23,384 nt of DNA from JBMYYR01 sp049609625 (GTDB lineage Bacteria; Bacteroidota; Bacteroidia; Flavobacteriales; CAJXXR01): the NCBI GenBank assembly GCA_049609625.1, contig JBMYYR010000032.1:1-23384 (forward strand), in the 5' to 3' direction. Below the pieces are notes generated by a model, which was not told the origin of the DNA, searched no databases, and was given only the letters and a program-made list of their open reading frames with translations. The position numbers and the translations under genes are program-made. Below, piece by piece: positions 9,301 through 16,069 of the stretch (position 1 is the first letter of the stretch; every line of letters starts with the position of its first letter).

Positions 9301-10495
9301 AACAAATGATGCACCACTTTTCATGGATCCCAACGGTATTTATGAAAACATAGTCTCTGGAACATGGGCGCCTATTGATTTTGTCTCATCAGTGAATGGT
9401 TTCCCAAATGTACAACTTAGAAGCATTGAAGAACCAGGTAAGCAACTATTAGACTTGCCCTCTATCAAAGTGGTGTTTACACCTAATAAAGATTTGTGGA
9501 CTAGAGCTTTAGTTATTAATACAGATCCGAGTATTGCCGATACTGAAAACAAAATCACTAAGCTGATCAGAACAGATGCTTCGGTAGATAAAAACGGAAA
9601 CCCAGATGGATCAGGCACAAAAGGTTGGTCATGGTTTCCGGGTTATGCTATTGATAAAACATCAGGAAAACGTTTAAACATTTCATTTGGTGAAAACGCT
9701 TCGGATCCTAAAAACAATGGAGACAATATGATGTTTGATCCTACGTCGACCTTTGGAACGTTTAATTTAAACCAAGCCTCTTTGCCTGTGGTAGAGTATA
9801 CTGATTACACCATTGGAGGAATGCACTATATCTACGTGATGTCAACCCAATATCAAGGGGATGACGAACAAGATCATCCATCCTATGCACACGCTGATCG
9901 TGTAATTAATTTCTCAAATGTGGCTGACAAAAAAATCGGTATGATAGATTTATTTGCGGATATGTCGTGGGTATCTATGCCTTTGCTTGCTATTGGACAA
10001 GAAGTTAATGCCGCTGACGTCATCGTAGATATCGATGTTTCTCAACCATTAAAAGGATGGGAGAACGACCAAGAACTCATAGATTGTTCAGGCTCTGACA
10101 CCAACAATAGATTGCCAGTCTATACGTTCAATACAGGTAGTTTAGAATCAACAAGCTATTTGACGGACAACAACGCTAGCAATCCAGTAGATTTAGTTAG
10201 TGTAGTACCAAATCCATATTATGGAGGAAGTTCTTATGAGCAAAATCAGATTGATCATAGAGTTCGGATTACCAACATTCCGTCAAACACAATTGTTACG
10301 ATCTACACCGTAGATGGAGCGTTTATTCAGCAAATCAAGGTAGACTCTAAAGGAGATTATGACTGGAATTTGAAAAACTCAAAAGGAATTTCAATTGCCT
10401 CAGGAATGTATTTAATTCACCTTAAAACGCCAAGTGCTGAACGTGTAATTAAATGGGTAGGAACGCTACGTCCGATTGACTTAGATTCGTTTTAA
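6374..10495 (+). CDS. Large secreted protein with T9SS-like C-terminal domain
   Basis: A 1373-residue protein with a Sec signal peptide (cleavage near residue 23, AEA/RE). The N-terminal half carries metal-binding-looking motifs: DQDQDGVYEPNQGDYP from residue 200 and DGIDNDKDGCIDC at 361-373, both resembling calcium-binding Asp loops. It also has sections I know from long uncharacterised Bacteroidota surface proteins, such as ISAGPFTLEPGGQYN. The last ~97 residues (about 1277-1373) look like a type A T9SS sorting domain: NPYYGG, a VTIYTVDG strand, then SGMYLIHLKT. Unlike the usual domain, which ends soon after a Lys-rich strand, this one continues to WVGTLRPIDLDSF. It sits 28 bp after the receptor gene and 26 bp before the PorV-like gene. 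It is probably exported across the outer membrane and displayed or released. No enzyme domain is recognised. Confidence 0.85.
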   Translation: MIKTIQKTALFLACLSAVGLAEAREIANYVQKNQTSSNVLAFNCTPSTSGIVMEINNVRTYMLGGGDFWWDLDNARYEVPAGSGKNSVFAGSIWIGGLTENGNLKAAAQTYRQGNEIDFWPGPLDGNETIFNPVSGEDEPNPNFGQTNIDICSDYDKHFKVSLEEVADFVANGTMTPAIANWPGNGVNGELNTILAPFYDQDQDGVYEPNQGDYPYYANADPDNPDVDCKDNNLLFGDETIFWVYNDRGNTHTATLTESIGLEFRSQAFAFRTNDEINDMTFYNYKIQNKTSNVLKNTFFGTWVDSDVGNYEDDFVGCDVNRGLGYTYNGDANDEGATGYGINPPALGMDFFQGPIADVADGIDNDKDGCIDCTYSYDENGEIDSIIPDDKLREEIIMSKFVYFNNDFDPISGNPEGGSDYYNLLTGKWKNGNPITYGGSGLTSSNPPCDYMFPDDTDPKFTEPWTEESAKNKPADRRFLISAGPFTLEPGGQYNITTGLVWARADQGGPFASVQKMILADDKAQALFDGCFEVLEGPQAPSLAFQEYDRTLVVTFENYQQAETFEEEDNNLVSTDAIPINDKFYRFEGYQVFQLKDETVSGSELYNPDKARLVFQTDIKNFKQVLNNDGTIEEKPIGRLINYVYNEDLEVFVPQDMTISAANQGIKHSFEITQDAFAEGDKRLVNNKVYHYMPVAYAFNEYTPYKQDQEQIEPIEINYIYHTNSSGDTTSTDTITTYNDVSLHPNLHGQKRTFLPSRDLTSYSASPYPNTETLYGAYGTRPAMTRVQGKGSSGFELKLTPASEADIVTNYCASDVEYQEDFGPVDIYVIDPEHVIAADYTFMLINSDNTEGVKETTGWILIQNPGTAEADTMYSDQAVSVNSEQLLPDWGLAVSVNTNMEAPFVSKEANNGYINSSITYEDASKEWLGFMPDRDSPEPYNWILAGQQSSKKDDDPSPTGTSSTHYDVLDVAYGNATNDAPLFMDPNGIYENIVSGTWAPIDFVSSVNGFPNVQLRSIEEPGKQLLDLPSIKVVFTPNKDLWTRALVINTDPSIADTENKITKLIRTDASVDKNGNPDGSGTKGWSWFPGYAIDKTSGKRLNISFGENASDPKNNGDNMMFDPTSTFGTFNLNQASLPVVEYTDYTIGGMHYIYVMSTQYQGDDEQDHPSYAHADRVINFSNVADKKIGMIDLFADMSWVSMPLLAIGQEVNAADVIVDIDVSQPLKGWENDQELIDCSGSDTNNRLPVYTFNTGSLESTSYLTDNNASNPVDLVSVVPNPYYGGSSYEQNQIDHRVRITNIPSNTIVTIYTVDGAFIQQIKVDSKGDYDWNLKNSKGISIASGMYLIHLKTPSAERVIKWVGTLRPIDLDSF

Positions 10496-10521
10496 TTGTT
10501 GAAAAAAAAGACTAGAAAAAG

Positions 10522-11586
10522 ATGAATATACCAAGCTATATAACAAAGACAGCCGCTCTACTTGCACTATCCATACTTGCCAGCACTTCGGTTCGGGCAG
10601 GGAATGAAGACCGTGCGGGTCAGGCTGGAGCACCAGAACTATTGATCAATCCTTGGGCTGCTTCGGCAGGCTGGGGAATGGCTTCTATGGCTGGAGCAAC
10701 GGGAATTGACGCCACATTTCTTAATGTTGCTGGAATTGCCCGAAACACATCCAAATTTGAACTCGGTTTCAATCACACCAATTATTGGGCTGGCATAGGT
10801 ATTTCCGCAGCTGGTTTTAATGCGCGAGTGAGCGAAGAAAGCGTGTTTGGAATTACCTTAATGACTCTAAATTCTGGAGACATTGATCGAACAACCGTAG
10901 AAGCTCCAAGTGGCAACACGGAAGGAACATTCTCTTTTGGGAACACCATTATTGGTATTCAATACGCCAAGAATTTTACCCCAGCTATTTCGGGTGGTAT
11001 CAACATGAAGATTGTAAACGAAGGAACGGCAGATATTTCTGCAACTGGAGTAGCTATCGACGTTGGTGTTCAGTACTTTGCTGGAGATAATGAGAAAATG
11101 AAATTTGGAGTTGCGCTAAAGAACATTGGCGCAAAAATGAGTTTTACGGGAGATGGGGATGACCAGAGTTTACTTTCTGGAAGTGGAGACTTTAATCAAA
11201 CCTATGAGTACAGAGAATCTCAATTTGAGCTCCCCGTACAAATGGTTATTTCTGGATCGTATGATTTTCAATTAGATTCGATTAATAAAATCACGCCAGC
11301 TGCGGCCTTTACATCAAACTCGTTTATCAAAGACCGACTTTCTATCGGCGCGGAATATGCCTATAAAGAAAATCTGAAAGTACACGTTGGTTACGATCAT
11401 GAAGCAGGTGTTTTTGATGACTATGAGAACGGAAGAACCACAGCGCTTACTGGGCTTTCGGCAGGTTTTGTGTTCTCACTTCCAGTAGGAGCATTAAAAG
11501 ACCAGCAACTTTCGGTCTCTTATGCTTATCGATCAGCAGATCCATTCAAATCGCCTCACGCGTTTGGACTCAACCTGAAACTCTAA
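10522..11586 (+). CDS. PorV/PorQ-family outer-membrane protein
   Basis: A 354-residue beta-barrel of the FadL-like PorV/PorQ family. A signal peptide (cleavage around residue 26-27) precedes a typical N-terminal region, AGQAGAPELLINPWAASAG, then the MAGATGIDATFLNVAGIA hatch-like segment (about 56-72) and alternating amphipathic strands to the C-terminal LNLKL. In many PorV proteins the hatch reads NPAG; here it is NVAG. PorV collects T9SS cargo from the SprA translocon by gripping the C-terminal domain and passes it to the attachment complex. Being 26 bp downstream of a T9SS-type cargo gene, this copy may be a dedicated shuttle or a non-shuttle paralogue. It is the last gene before a strong terminator. 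The family is secure; the dedicated role is inferred. Confidence 0.87.
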   Translation: MNIPSYITKTAALLALSILASTSVRAGNEDRAGQAGAPELLINPWAASAGWGMASMAGATGIDATFLNVAGIARNTSKFELGFNHTNYWAGIGISAAGFNARVSEESVFGITLMTLNSGDIDRTTVEAPSGNTEGTFSFGNTIIGIQYAKNFTPAISGGINMKIVNEGTADISATGVAIDVGVQYFAGDNEKMKFGVALKNIGAKMSFTGDGDDQSLLSGSGDFNQTYEYRESQFELPVQMVISGSYDFQLDSINKITPAAAFTSNSFIKDRLSIGAEYAYKENLKVHVGYDHEAGVFDDYENGRTTALTGLSAGFVFSLPVGALKDQQLSVSYAYRSADPFKSPHAFGLNLKL

Positions 11587-11650
11587 TAATACGCTAAAAA
11601 ACAGTTAGATGGCGTGTTTGAAAACACACACTGTCTCATGTATTTCAAAC

Positions 11651-11690
11651 CAAGAAAGAAGATTTTTTTAAAACGAAATCTTCTTTCTTG
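11651..11690 (+). terminator. Strong intrinsic terminator after the PorV-like gene
   Basis: A perfect 15-bp inverted repeat, caagaaagaagattt (11651-11665) and aaatcttctttcttg (11676-11690), with a 10-nt loop, is followed by TTTT. It ends the receptor/cargo/PorV operon, 64 bp after the PorV-like stop codon and 23 bp before greA. The opposite strand also has T-rich flanks, but no minus-strand gene would need it here. Confidence 0.8.
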
Positions 11691-11713
11691 TTTTCAAAAA
11701 ACAGCCTAAAATC

Positions 11714-12190
11714 ATGTCAAATTTATCCTATTACACAGAAGAAGGCCTTAAACGCCTAAAAGACGAACTCGACAATCTGAAGTTTGTGCAACGCCCAGCT
11801 ATTTCTAAACAAATCGGCGAAGCGAGAGACAAGGGAGACTTGTCGGAAAATGCAGAGTATGATGCAGCAAAAGAAGCTCAGGGGATGCTCGAGATGAAAA
11901 TTGCACAACTCGAAGGAAAATATGCTAATGCTAGATTGCTCGATGAATCTCAGCTCGACAATTCCAAAGTTTTTATTTTATCCAAGGTGAAAATAAAAAA
12001 CCTAAAGATGAACAAAGAACTACTATATACTTTAGTGGCAGACACAGAAGCCAACATCAAAGAAGGAAAAATTTCGGTAACCTCTCCGATCGGAAAAGGT
12101 TTACTCGGTAAATCTGTTGGCGATATTGCCGAAATAAACGTACCCGCAGGTGTGATTCAGTTTGAAATTTTAGAAATCTCAAGAAATTAA
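11714..12190 (+). CDS. greA: Transcription elongation factor GreA
   Basis: A 158-residue protein matching GreA in length and motifs. It has an N-terminal coiled coil with the tip GDLSENAEYDAAKEAQ (from residue 41), including the acidic D42 and E45 that reach the RNA polymerase active site. A C-terminal FKBP-like domain follows with SPIGKGLLGKSVGD (about 124-137). GreA rescues backtracked RNA polymerase by stimulating cleavage of the transcript 3' end. Position 36 onward (EARDKGDLSENAEYD) is the most diagnostic stretch. It starts 23 bp after a strong terminator, so its own promoter must overlap or precede the hairpin. The HIT gene follows after 6 bp, suggesting co-transcription. Confidence 0.98.
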   Translation: MSNLSYYTEEGLKRLKDELDNLKFVQRPAISKQIGEARDKGDLSENAEYDAAKEAQGMLEMKIAQLEGKYANARLLDESQLDNSKVFILSKVKIKNLKMNKELLYTLVADTEANIKEGKISVTSPIGKGLLGKSVGDIAEINVPAGVIQFEILEISRN

Positions 12191-12196
12191 TCCAAT

Positions 12197-12589
12197 ATGA
12201 GTACTGTTTTTTCTAAAATCATTGAAGGTTCGATACCTAGCTTCAAAATTGCCGAAAACGATCGTTTTTTAGCCTTTTTAGACGCTTTTCCTTTAGTGGA
12301 AGGCCATTGTTTGCTTATTCCAAAGCAAGAAGTAGATAATATTTTTGATTTATCAGATCAAGATTTTGCGGATTTACATCTGTTCTCAAAACAGATAGCC
12401 AAAGCCATTGAAAAATCATTCGATTGTAAAAAAGTGGGTGTTTCGGTTGTTGGTTTAGAAGTACCTCACGCGCACATTCACCTCATTCCGATTGATGCTG
12501 TTGCTGATATGAATTTCTCTAAGCCAAAGCTTCAATTTTCTGAAGATAAAATGAAAAGTATTCAACAGAGAATCATTAGTAATCTGTAA
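12197..12589 (+). CDS. HIT-family nucleotide-binding hydrolase
   Basis: A 130-residue histidine-triad protein. The catalytic motif is VPHAHIHLIP (H91, H93, H95), and the N-terminus has the usual VFSKIIEGSIPS start. H93 or H95 would form the nucleotidyl intermediate. HinT-type members hydrolyse purine nucleoside phosphoramidates and acyl-adenylates, including those misformed by tRNA synthetases. The protein is cytoplasmic and normal in length. It lies 6 bp after greA, a pairing I recall as common in Bacteroidota. It faces ruvC, with 9 bp between the two stop codons and no obvious terminator, so the transcripts probably overlap at their 3' ends. Confidence 0.95.
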   Translation: MSTVFSKIIEGSIPSFKIAENDRFLAFLDAFPLVEGHCLLIPKQEVDNIFDLSDQDFADLHLFSKQIAKAIEKSFDCKKVGVSVVGLEVPHAHIHLIPIDAVADMNFSKPKLQFSEDKMKSIQQRIISNL

Positions 12590-12598
12590 TTCAACACA

Positions 12599-13162
12599 TT
12601 ACTTCTTTAATTTATTTGGATTTGCCTTTACATAAGAAGACCAATTGGAATGCGATTTAGTTCCAGCATTTGGATTTTTCGATTGTAAAACATAACAAAC
12701 TGCTGCTGCCAAACCATCAGTAGCATCAAAATCTTTGGGTACAGATTTTAGTTTGAGCATTTGCTGAAGCATATAAGAAACCTGCTCTTTACTCGCCGCT
12801 CCACGCCCAGTAATCGATTGTTTTATCTTTTTTGGAGCATATTCAGTCAAAGGAATATCACGCGACAGTGCGGCAGCCATAACGGTGCCTTGAGCACGCC
12901 CAAGTTTGAGCATTGACTGTACATTTTTACCAAAAAAAGGCGCTTCGATAGCCAAATGATCAGGATGGTATTCCTCGATAATTTGGATGGTTTTTTCAAA
13001 AATACGCTTCAATTTCAGGTAATGATTGCTTAATTTATGAAGCATCAAGGTATTAAGTTCCAAAACCTCTATATCTTTACCCACAACTTTGATAAGGGCA
13101 AAGCCCATAATGGTCGTTCCAGGATCGACACCTAAGATAATCTGTTCGTTTTTTGCATGCAT
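12599..13162 (-). CDS. ruvC: Holliday junction endonuclease RuvC
   Basis: A 187-residue protein using the ATG at 13160-13162. The active-site acids are in place: D13 in GVDPGTT, E73 in AIEAPFFG, and D146/D149 in FDATDGLAAA. RuvC resolves Holliday junctions after RuvAB branch migration, as a dimer in the cytoplasm. An in-frame upstream ATG at 13285 would add 41 residues with no match to the RuvC N-terminus and would run through the divergent gene, so I reject it. The chosen start gives a normal RuvC length. The start codon lies inside the palindrome ATGCAT shared with the plus-strand gene at 13157. ruvA and ruvB are not in this window. The C-terminal tail is Lys- and Asn-rich. Confidence 0.95.
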   Translation of the reverse strand: MHAKNEQIILGVDPGTTIMGFALIKVVGKDIEVLELNTLMLHKLSNHYLKLKRIFEKTIQIIEEYHPDHLAIEAPFFGKNVQSMLKLGRAQGTVMAAALSRDIPLTEYAPKKIKQSITGRGAASKEQVSYMLQQMLKLKSVPKDFDATDGLAAAVCYVLQSKNPNAGTKSHSNWSSYVKANPNKLKK

Positions 13163-14017
13163 AAGCTTCACAAATATCTGAATTCTTTTGATCAATTCGC
13201 ACTGAGATACAAAAAACCTATTGGAATTTTTGTTGCTGTGCTGGCGATAGTGCTTTTGGCCTATAAATTGATTTCGGAAAGCCAAAACGAGCGTTTAAGT
13301 CTTAATTTTGATTGGAATTTTACAGCAATTGCTATTGGTTTTTTAGTCATAACATTTTTGCTCAATCATCTATTAGATGCTTTGGTTTGGAAATCTATTT
13401 TGAGTTCAAATCAGATTTATATTAGTTTGTTAAAATCGCTTTCAATAAACTGGAAATCAATATTTTATTCAGTTTCTACTCCGGCTAATTTAGGAGAAAT
13501 TGTAGCCAGACGTTTGTATCTAGATCAGGAAAATAAGACCAAAGTGTATAAGGCTTCAGGCTTACATTATGTACTCAAAAGTGTGGCTTACGCCTTACTT
13601 TGTTTACTCCTTTTGACTTATTATTTTTTGGGTCTATTGGCTTTTGTTTTGATGATAATTTCGATCGTTTTACTCAGTTTTTATTTCAAAAAAAGCAAAA
13701 TTTTACTGTTCACATCCTTGAATGTCATTAAAACCCTGATCTATTCCTTCCAACATCTCATTCTGATTTATGTTTGTTTTTCAATCCAAGTATTTGAATT
13801 CCAAAATCTGATGAATATTAGTTTTATTCATAGTTTTACAGCTTTAATTCCTTCTTGGTTTGCCTCAAATTTAGTACTCAAAACCTTAATGTTTCCAATG
13901 CTTTCATTTTCGATTTCCTTTGCTCAATTTGGCTTTTCGGTGTTTTTACTTTGGCTTATTAATATTTGTGTTCCTGCCTTTTGTTCACTTTTTATTCCTT
14001 TAAAATCAAATGATTAG
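13157..14017 (+). CDS. YbhN/LPG-synthase-TM-like polytopic membrane protein (flippase-like)
   Basis: A 286-residue, very hydrophobic protein with roughly six to eight membrane segments (for example about 20-38 and 55-78). It carries TPANLGEIVARR (residues 108-119), which corresponds to the PxxxGE motif of the LPG_synthase_TM family (YbhN/AglD-like). Members are linked to lipid or glycolipid transport or lysyl-lipid translocation, and many stand alone without the aminoacyl-transferase domain, as here. It overlaps the next gene, a glycosyltransferase, by 8 nt, which fits a role in making or moving a glycolipid. The ATG at 13157 is the first start after an upstream stop and overlaps the ruvC start. 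There is no clear Shine-Dalgarno sequence. Confidence 0.8.
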   Translation: MHKLHKYLNSFDQFALRYKKPIGIFVAVLAIVLLAYKLISESQNERLSLNFDWNFTAIAIGFLVITFLLNHLLDALVWKSILSSNQIYISLLKSLSINWKSIFYSVSTPANLGEIVARRLYLDQENKTKVYKASGLHYVLKSVAYALLCLLLLTYYFLGLLAFVLMIISIVLLSFYFKKSKILLFTSLNVIKTLIYSFQHLILIYVCFSIQVFEFQNLMNISFIHSFTALIPSWFASNLVLKTLMFPMLSFSISFAQFGFSVFLLWLINICVPAFCSLFIPLKSND

Positions 14018-15062
14018 CTCTTTAATTTTAGCTTTAATGCTTTATTTTTATTTGAGGAAACCCAAATGGGAATCAGCTGTTGGTTCACCTTCTGAGGAGG
14101 CTTGCACCATTATTATTGCATTTCGAAATGAAGAACAACATTTGCCTTATCTTTTAAAAAATTTTGATAATCAGGAGCTTGTAAATCAGGAACAGATTGA
14201 ACTTATTTTTGTAGATGATTATTCCACGGATGGAGGTAAAACCATTGTAATGGATTGGATGAAAACCTCGAATTACAAGGTCAAGTTATTAAATAATGGA
14301 ATCGGAAAAGGAAAAAAAGCAGCTTTGCGACTAGCTTTTAGAAATTCAAAATCTAAGATTTTAGGCTTCACAGATGCTGATGTTAGACTACCAAGTTTGT
14401 GGATGTATTCTATGCTTGCTCAATTCAAATCTAAACAAGCCGATCTATTGATTGGCTCAGTGTGGTATCATGCCAATGCGTCCAGATTTGAACGCTTCCA
14501 GCAATTGGAGTTGGTTGTTTTGCAGTCTGTTACAGCTTTTTCAACAGAAAATAAATTTCCTTTTATGTGTAATGGCGCCAATTTGATGGTAAGTAGGAGT
14601 TTGTATCAACAATTTATAGATTCAGACATTGGAAAATCAGCCCAAAGTGGCGATGATGTTTTTTTATTGCACACGGCTTTAAAAGAAAATAAAACCATTG
14701 CTTATGCCAATCACGAGCAAGCTTTTGTGCTTACATTTCCTGAAAAAAATATAAAAGACTTTGTAAATCAACGGATTAGATGGTCTTCTAAAGTCAAACT
14801 TTATACCTCTTGGCAGATGCTTTTGCCAAGTGTGTTATTCTCTATTTGGTCGGTTTTAAGTCTTTATTTTTTGTGGACAAATCAAATTTTGCCTCTAGTT
14901 CTTAAATTTTATTTTGATTATACTTTGGTTCAATGGTTTTTTAAAGCTTACAAACGTCCATTTTGTAGTCAAGATGTTGTAATTTTAAGCCTCATTTATC
15001 CGTTTTATATACTTGAGTATTTCGGTATTAGCCCTTTTCAGGCCTTTTGTTTGGAAAGATAG
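14010..15062 (+). CDS. Family 2 glycosyltransferase
   Basis: A 350-residue GT-A glycosyltransferase anchored by an N-terminal hydrophobic segment and two or three C-terminal membrane helices (from about 270). Motifs in order: IIIAFRNE (34-41), VDD (68-70), the nucleotide-sugar/metal TDAD (121-124), SGDD (213-216) and QRIRW (254-258), the equivalent of QxxRW in processive and lipid-linked GT2 enzymes. It would move a sugar from a nucleotide-sugar to a lipid or polymer at the membrane. Its start overlaps the end of the flippase-like gene by 8 nt, so expression is probably coupled. The donor and acceptor cannot be read from the sequence. Confidence 0.92.
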   Translation: MISSLILALMLYFYLRKPKWESAVGSPSEEACTIIIAFRNEEQHLPYLLKNFDNQELVNQEQIELIFVDDYSTDGGKTIVMDWMKTSNYKVKLLNNGIGKGKKAALRLAFRNSKSKILGFTDADVRLPSLWMYSMLAQFKSKQADLLIGSVWYHANASRFERFQQLELVVLQSVTAFSTENKFPFMCNGANLMVSRSLYQQFIDSDIGKSAQSGDDVFLLHTALKENKTIAYANHEQAFVLTFPEKNIKDFVNQRIRWSSKVKLYTSWQMLLPSVLFSIWSVLSLYFLWTNQILPLVLKFYFDYTLVQWFFKAYKRPFCSQDVVILSLIYPFYILEYFGISPFQAFCLER

Positions 15063-15077
15063 AACATCAAACCTATA

Positions 15078-16055
15078 ATGAAGTCCATAGATTTTCGATT
15101 AGTTTTTGCCTTGTTTATTAGTCTTGGAATGGGTTTTTCAACACTTTTTGCTTCATTTTGGATTCCAGATAAGTCAAAGCATGCCAACGAGATGCATCTT
15201 AATTTGGCGTCTTTAGAGCCGTTTTCTAGCCTAAAACTCATTAAGCTAAAGAATGGTGAGGTTTTACCTTTTGATGAGCTTATTTCTCAAAAAAAAGACC
15301 AGTTAGTTTATAGGTTTCAAAATCAAACTATTGAACTTGATTTGAATCAAGTTTTACTCGAAAATAATAAACCTAAAACAGAAGAAAAATTAGTTCTTTT
15401 GGGCTCAGATCGATATGGTCGCGATTATTTAAGTCGTTTAGTATTAGGAGCAAGAGTCTCTTTGATGGCTGGTTTTATTTCTATACTAATCTCTTTGTTA
15501 ATAGGTGGACTGTTAGGTTTGTTGGCTGGCTATTTTGGAGGTTTTTTAGACCGAATAATCATGTGGATTGTTAATATTATGTGGTCTGTTCCCAGTTTGT
15601 TACTCGCTATTGCCATCACACTTTCTTTGGGCAAAGGGATGTGGCAAGTGTTTTTGGCCATTGGTCTTTCGATGTGGGTAGAAGTAGCTCGAGTCCTTCG
15701 AGGGAAAGTGATGGAAGAGCGACAGAAAGATTATGTTTTAGCTTTGCAAACACTTGGTATTCATGATTTTAAAATATTATTTTTCTATGTCTTGCCCAAT
15801 GTATTTCAGCCGATTATTGTCATCTGTGCGGCTAATTTTTCGACAGCCATTTTGCTGGAAGCTGGCCTAAGCTTTTTAGGAATAGGCGCCGAATCACCGA
15901 TTCCAACTTGGGGAAAAATGATTAAAAATCACTATCATGACATTATTTTAGACAAAGCTTACTTAGCTTTGTTGCCAGGTTTTTGTATTTTACTTTTAGT
16001 TTTGGCTTTCATGAGCCTCGGAAATTACCTAAAAGATAAATGGACTTACAACTAA
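15078..16055 (+). CDS. OppC/DppC-type ABC transporter permease
   Basis: A 325-residue inner-membrane permease. A first membrane helix (about 8-28) is followed by a periplasmic stretch of roughly 80 residues, then the family marker LGSDRYGRD (108-116), membrane helices, and an EAA loop at 222-241 (ALQTLGIHDFKILFFYVLPN). LSFLGIG (264-270) is also typical. The EAA loop contacts the ATPase subunits. OppC works with OppB, two ATPases and a binding protein to import peptides or similar solutes, but none of these partners is in the window. The gene follows the glycosyltransferase by 15 bp and precedes dnaG by 14 bp, so it is probably transcribed with them. Confidence 0.92.
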   Translation: MKSIDFRLVFALFISLGMGFSTLFASFWIPDKSKHANEMHLNLASLEPFSSLKLIKLKNGEVLPFDELISQKKDQLVYRFQNQTIELDLNQVLLENNKPKTEEKLVLLGSDRYGRDYLSRLVLGARVSLMAGFISILISLLIGGLLGLLAGYFGGFLDRIIMWIVNIMWSVPSLLLAIAITLSLGKGMWQVFLAIGLSMWVEVARVLRGKVMEERQKDYVLALQTLGIHDFKILFFYVLPNVFQPIIVICAANFSTAILLEAGLSFLGIGAESPIPTWGKMIKNHYHDIILDKAYLALLPGFCILLLVLAFMSLGNYLKDKWTYN

Positions 16056-16069
16056 ATTGAGCCAAGACC

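Noticed and set aside
13163..13285. Upstream extension of ruvC to an ATG at 13285
   Set aside because: The extra 41 residues do not resemble a RuvC N-terminus and lie fully antisense to the start of the flippase-like gene. The ATG at 13162 gives a normal length.
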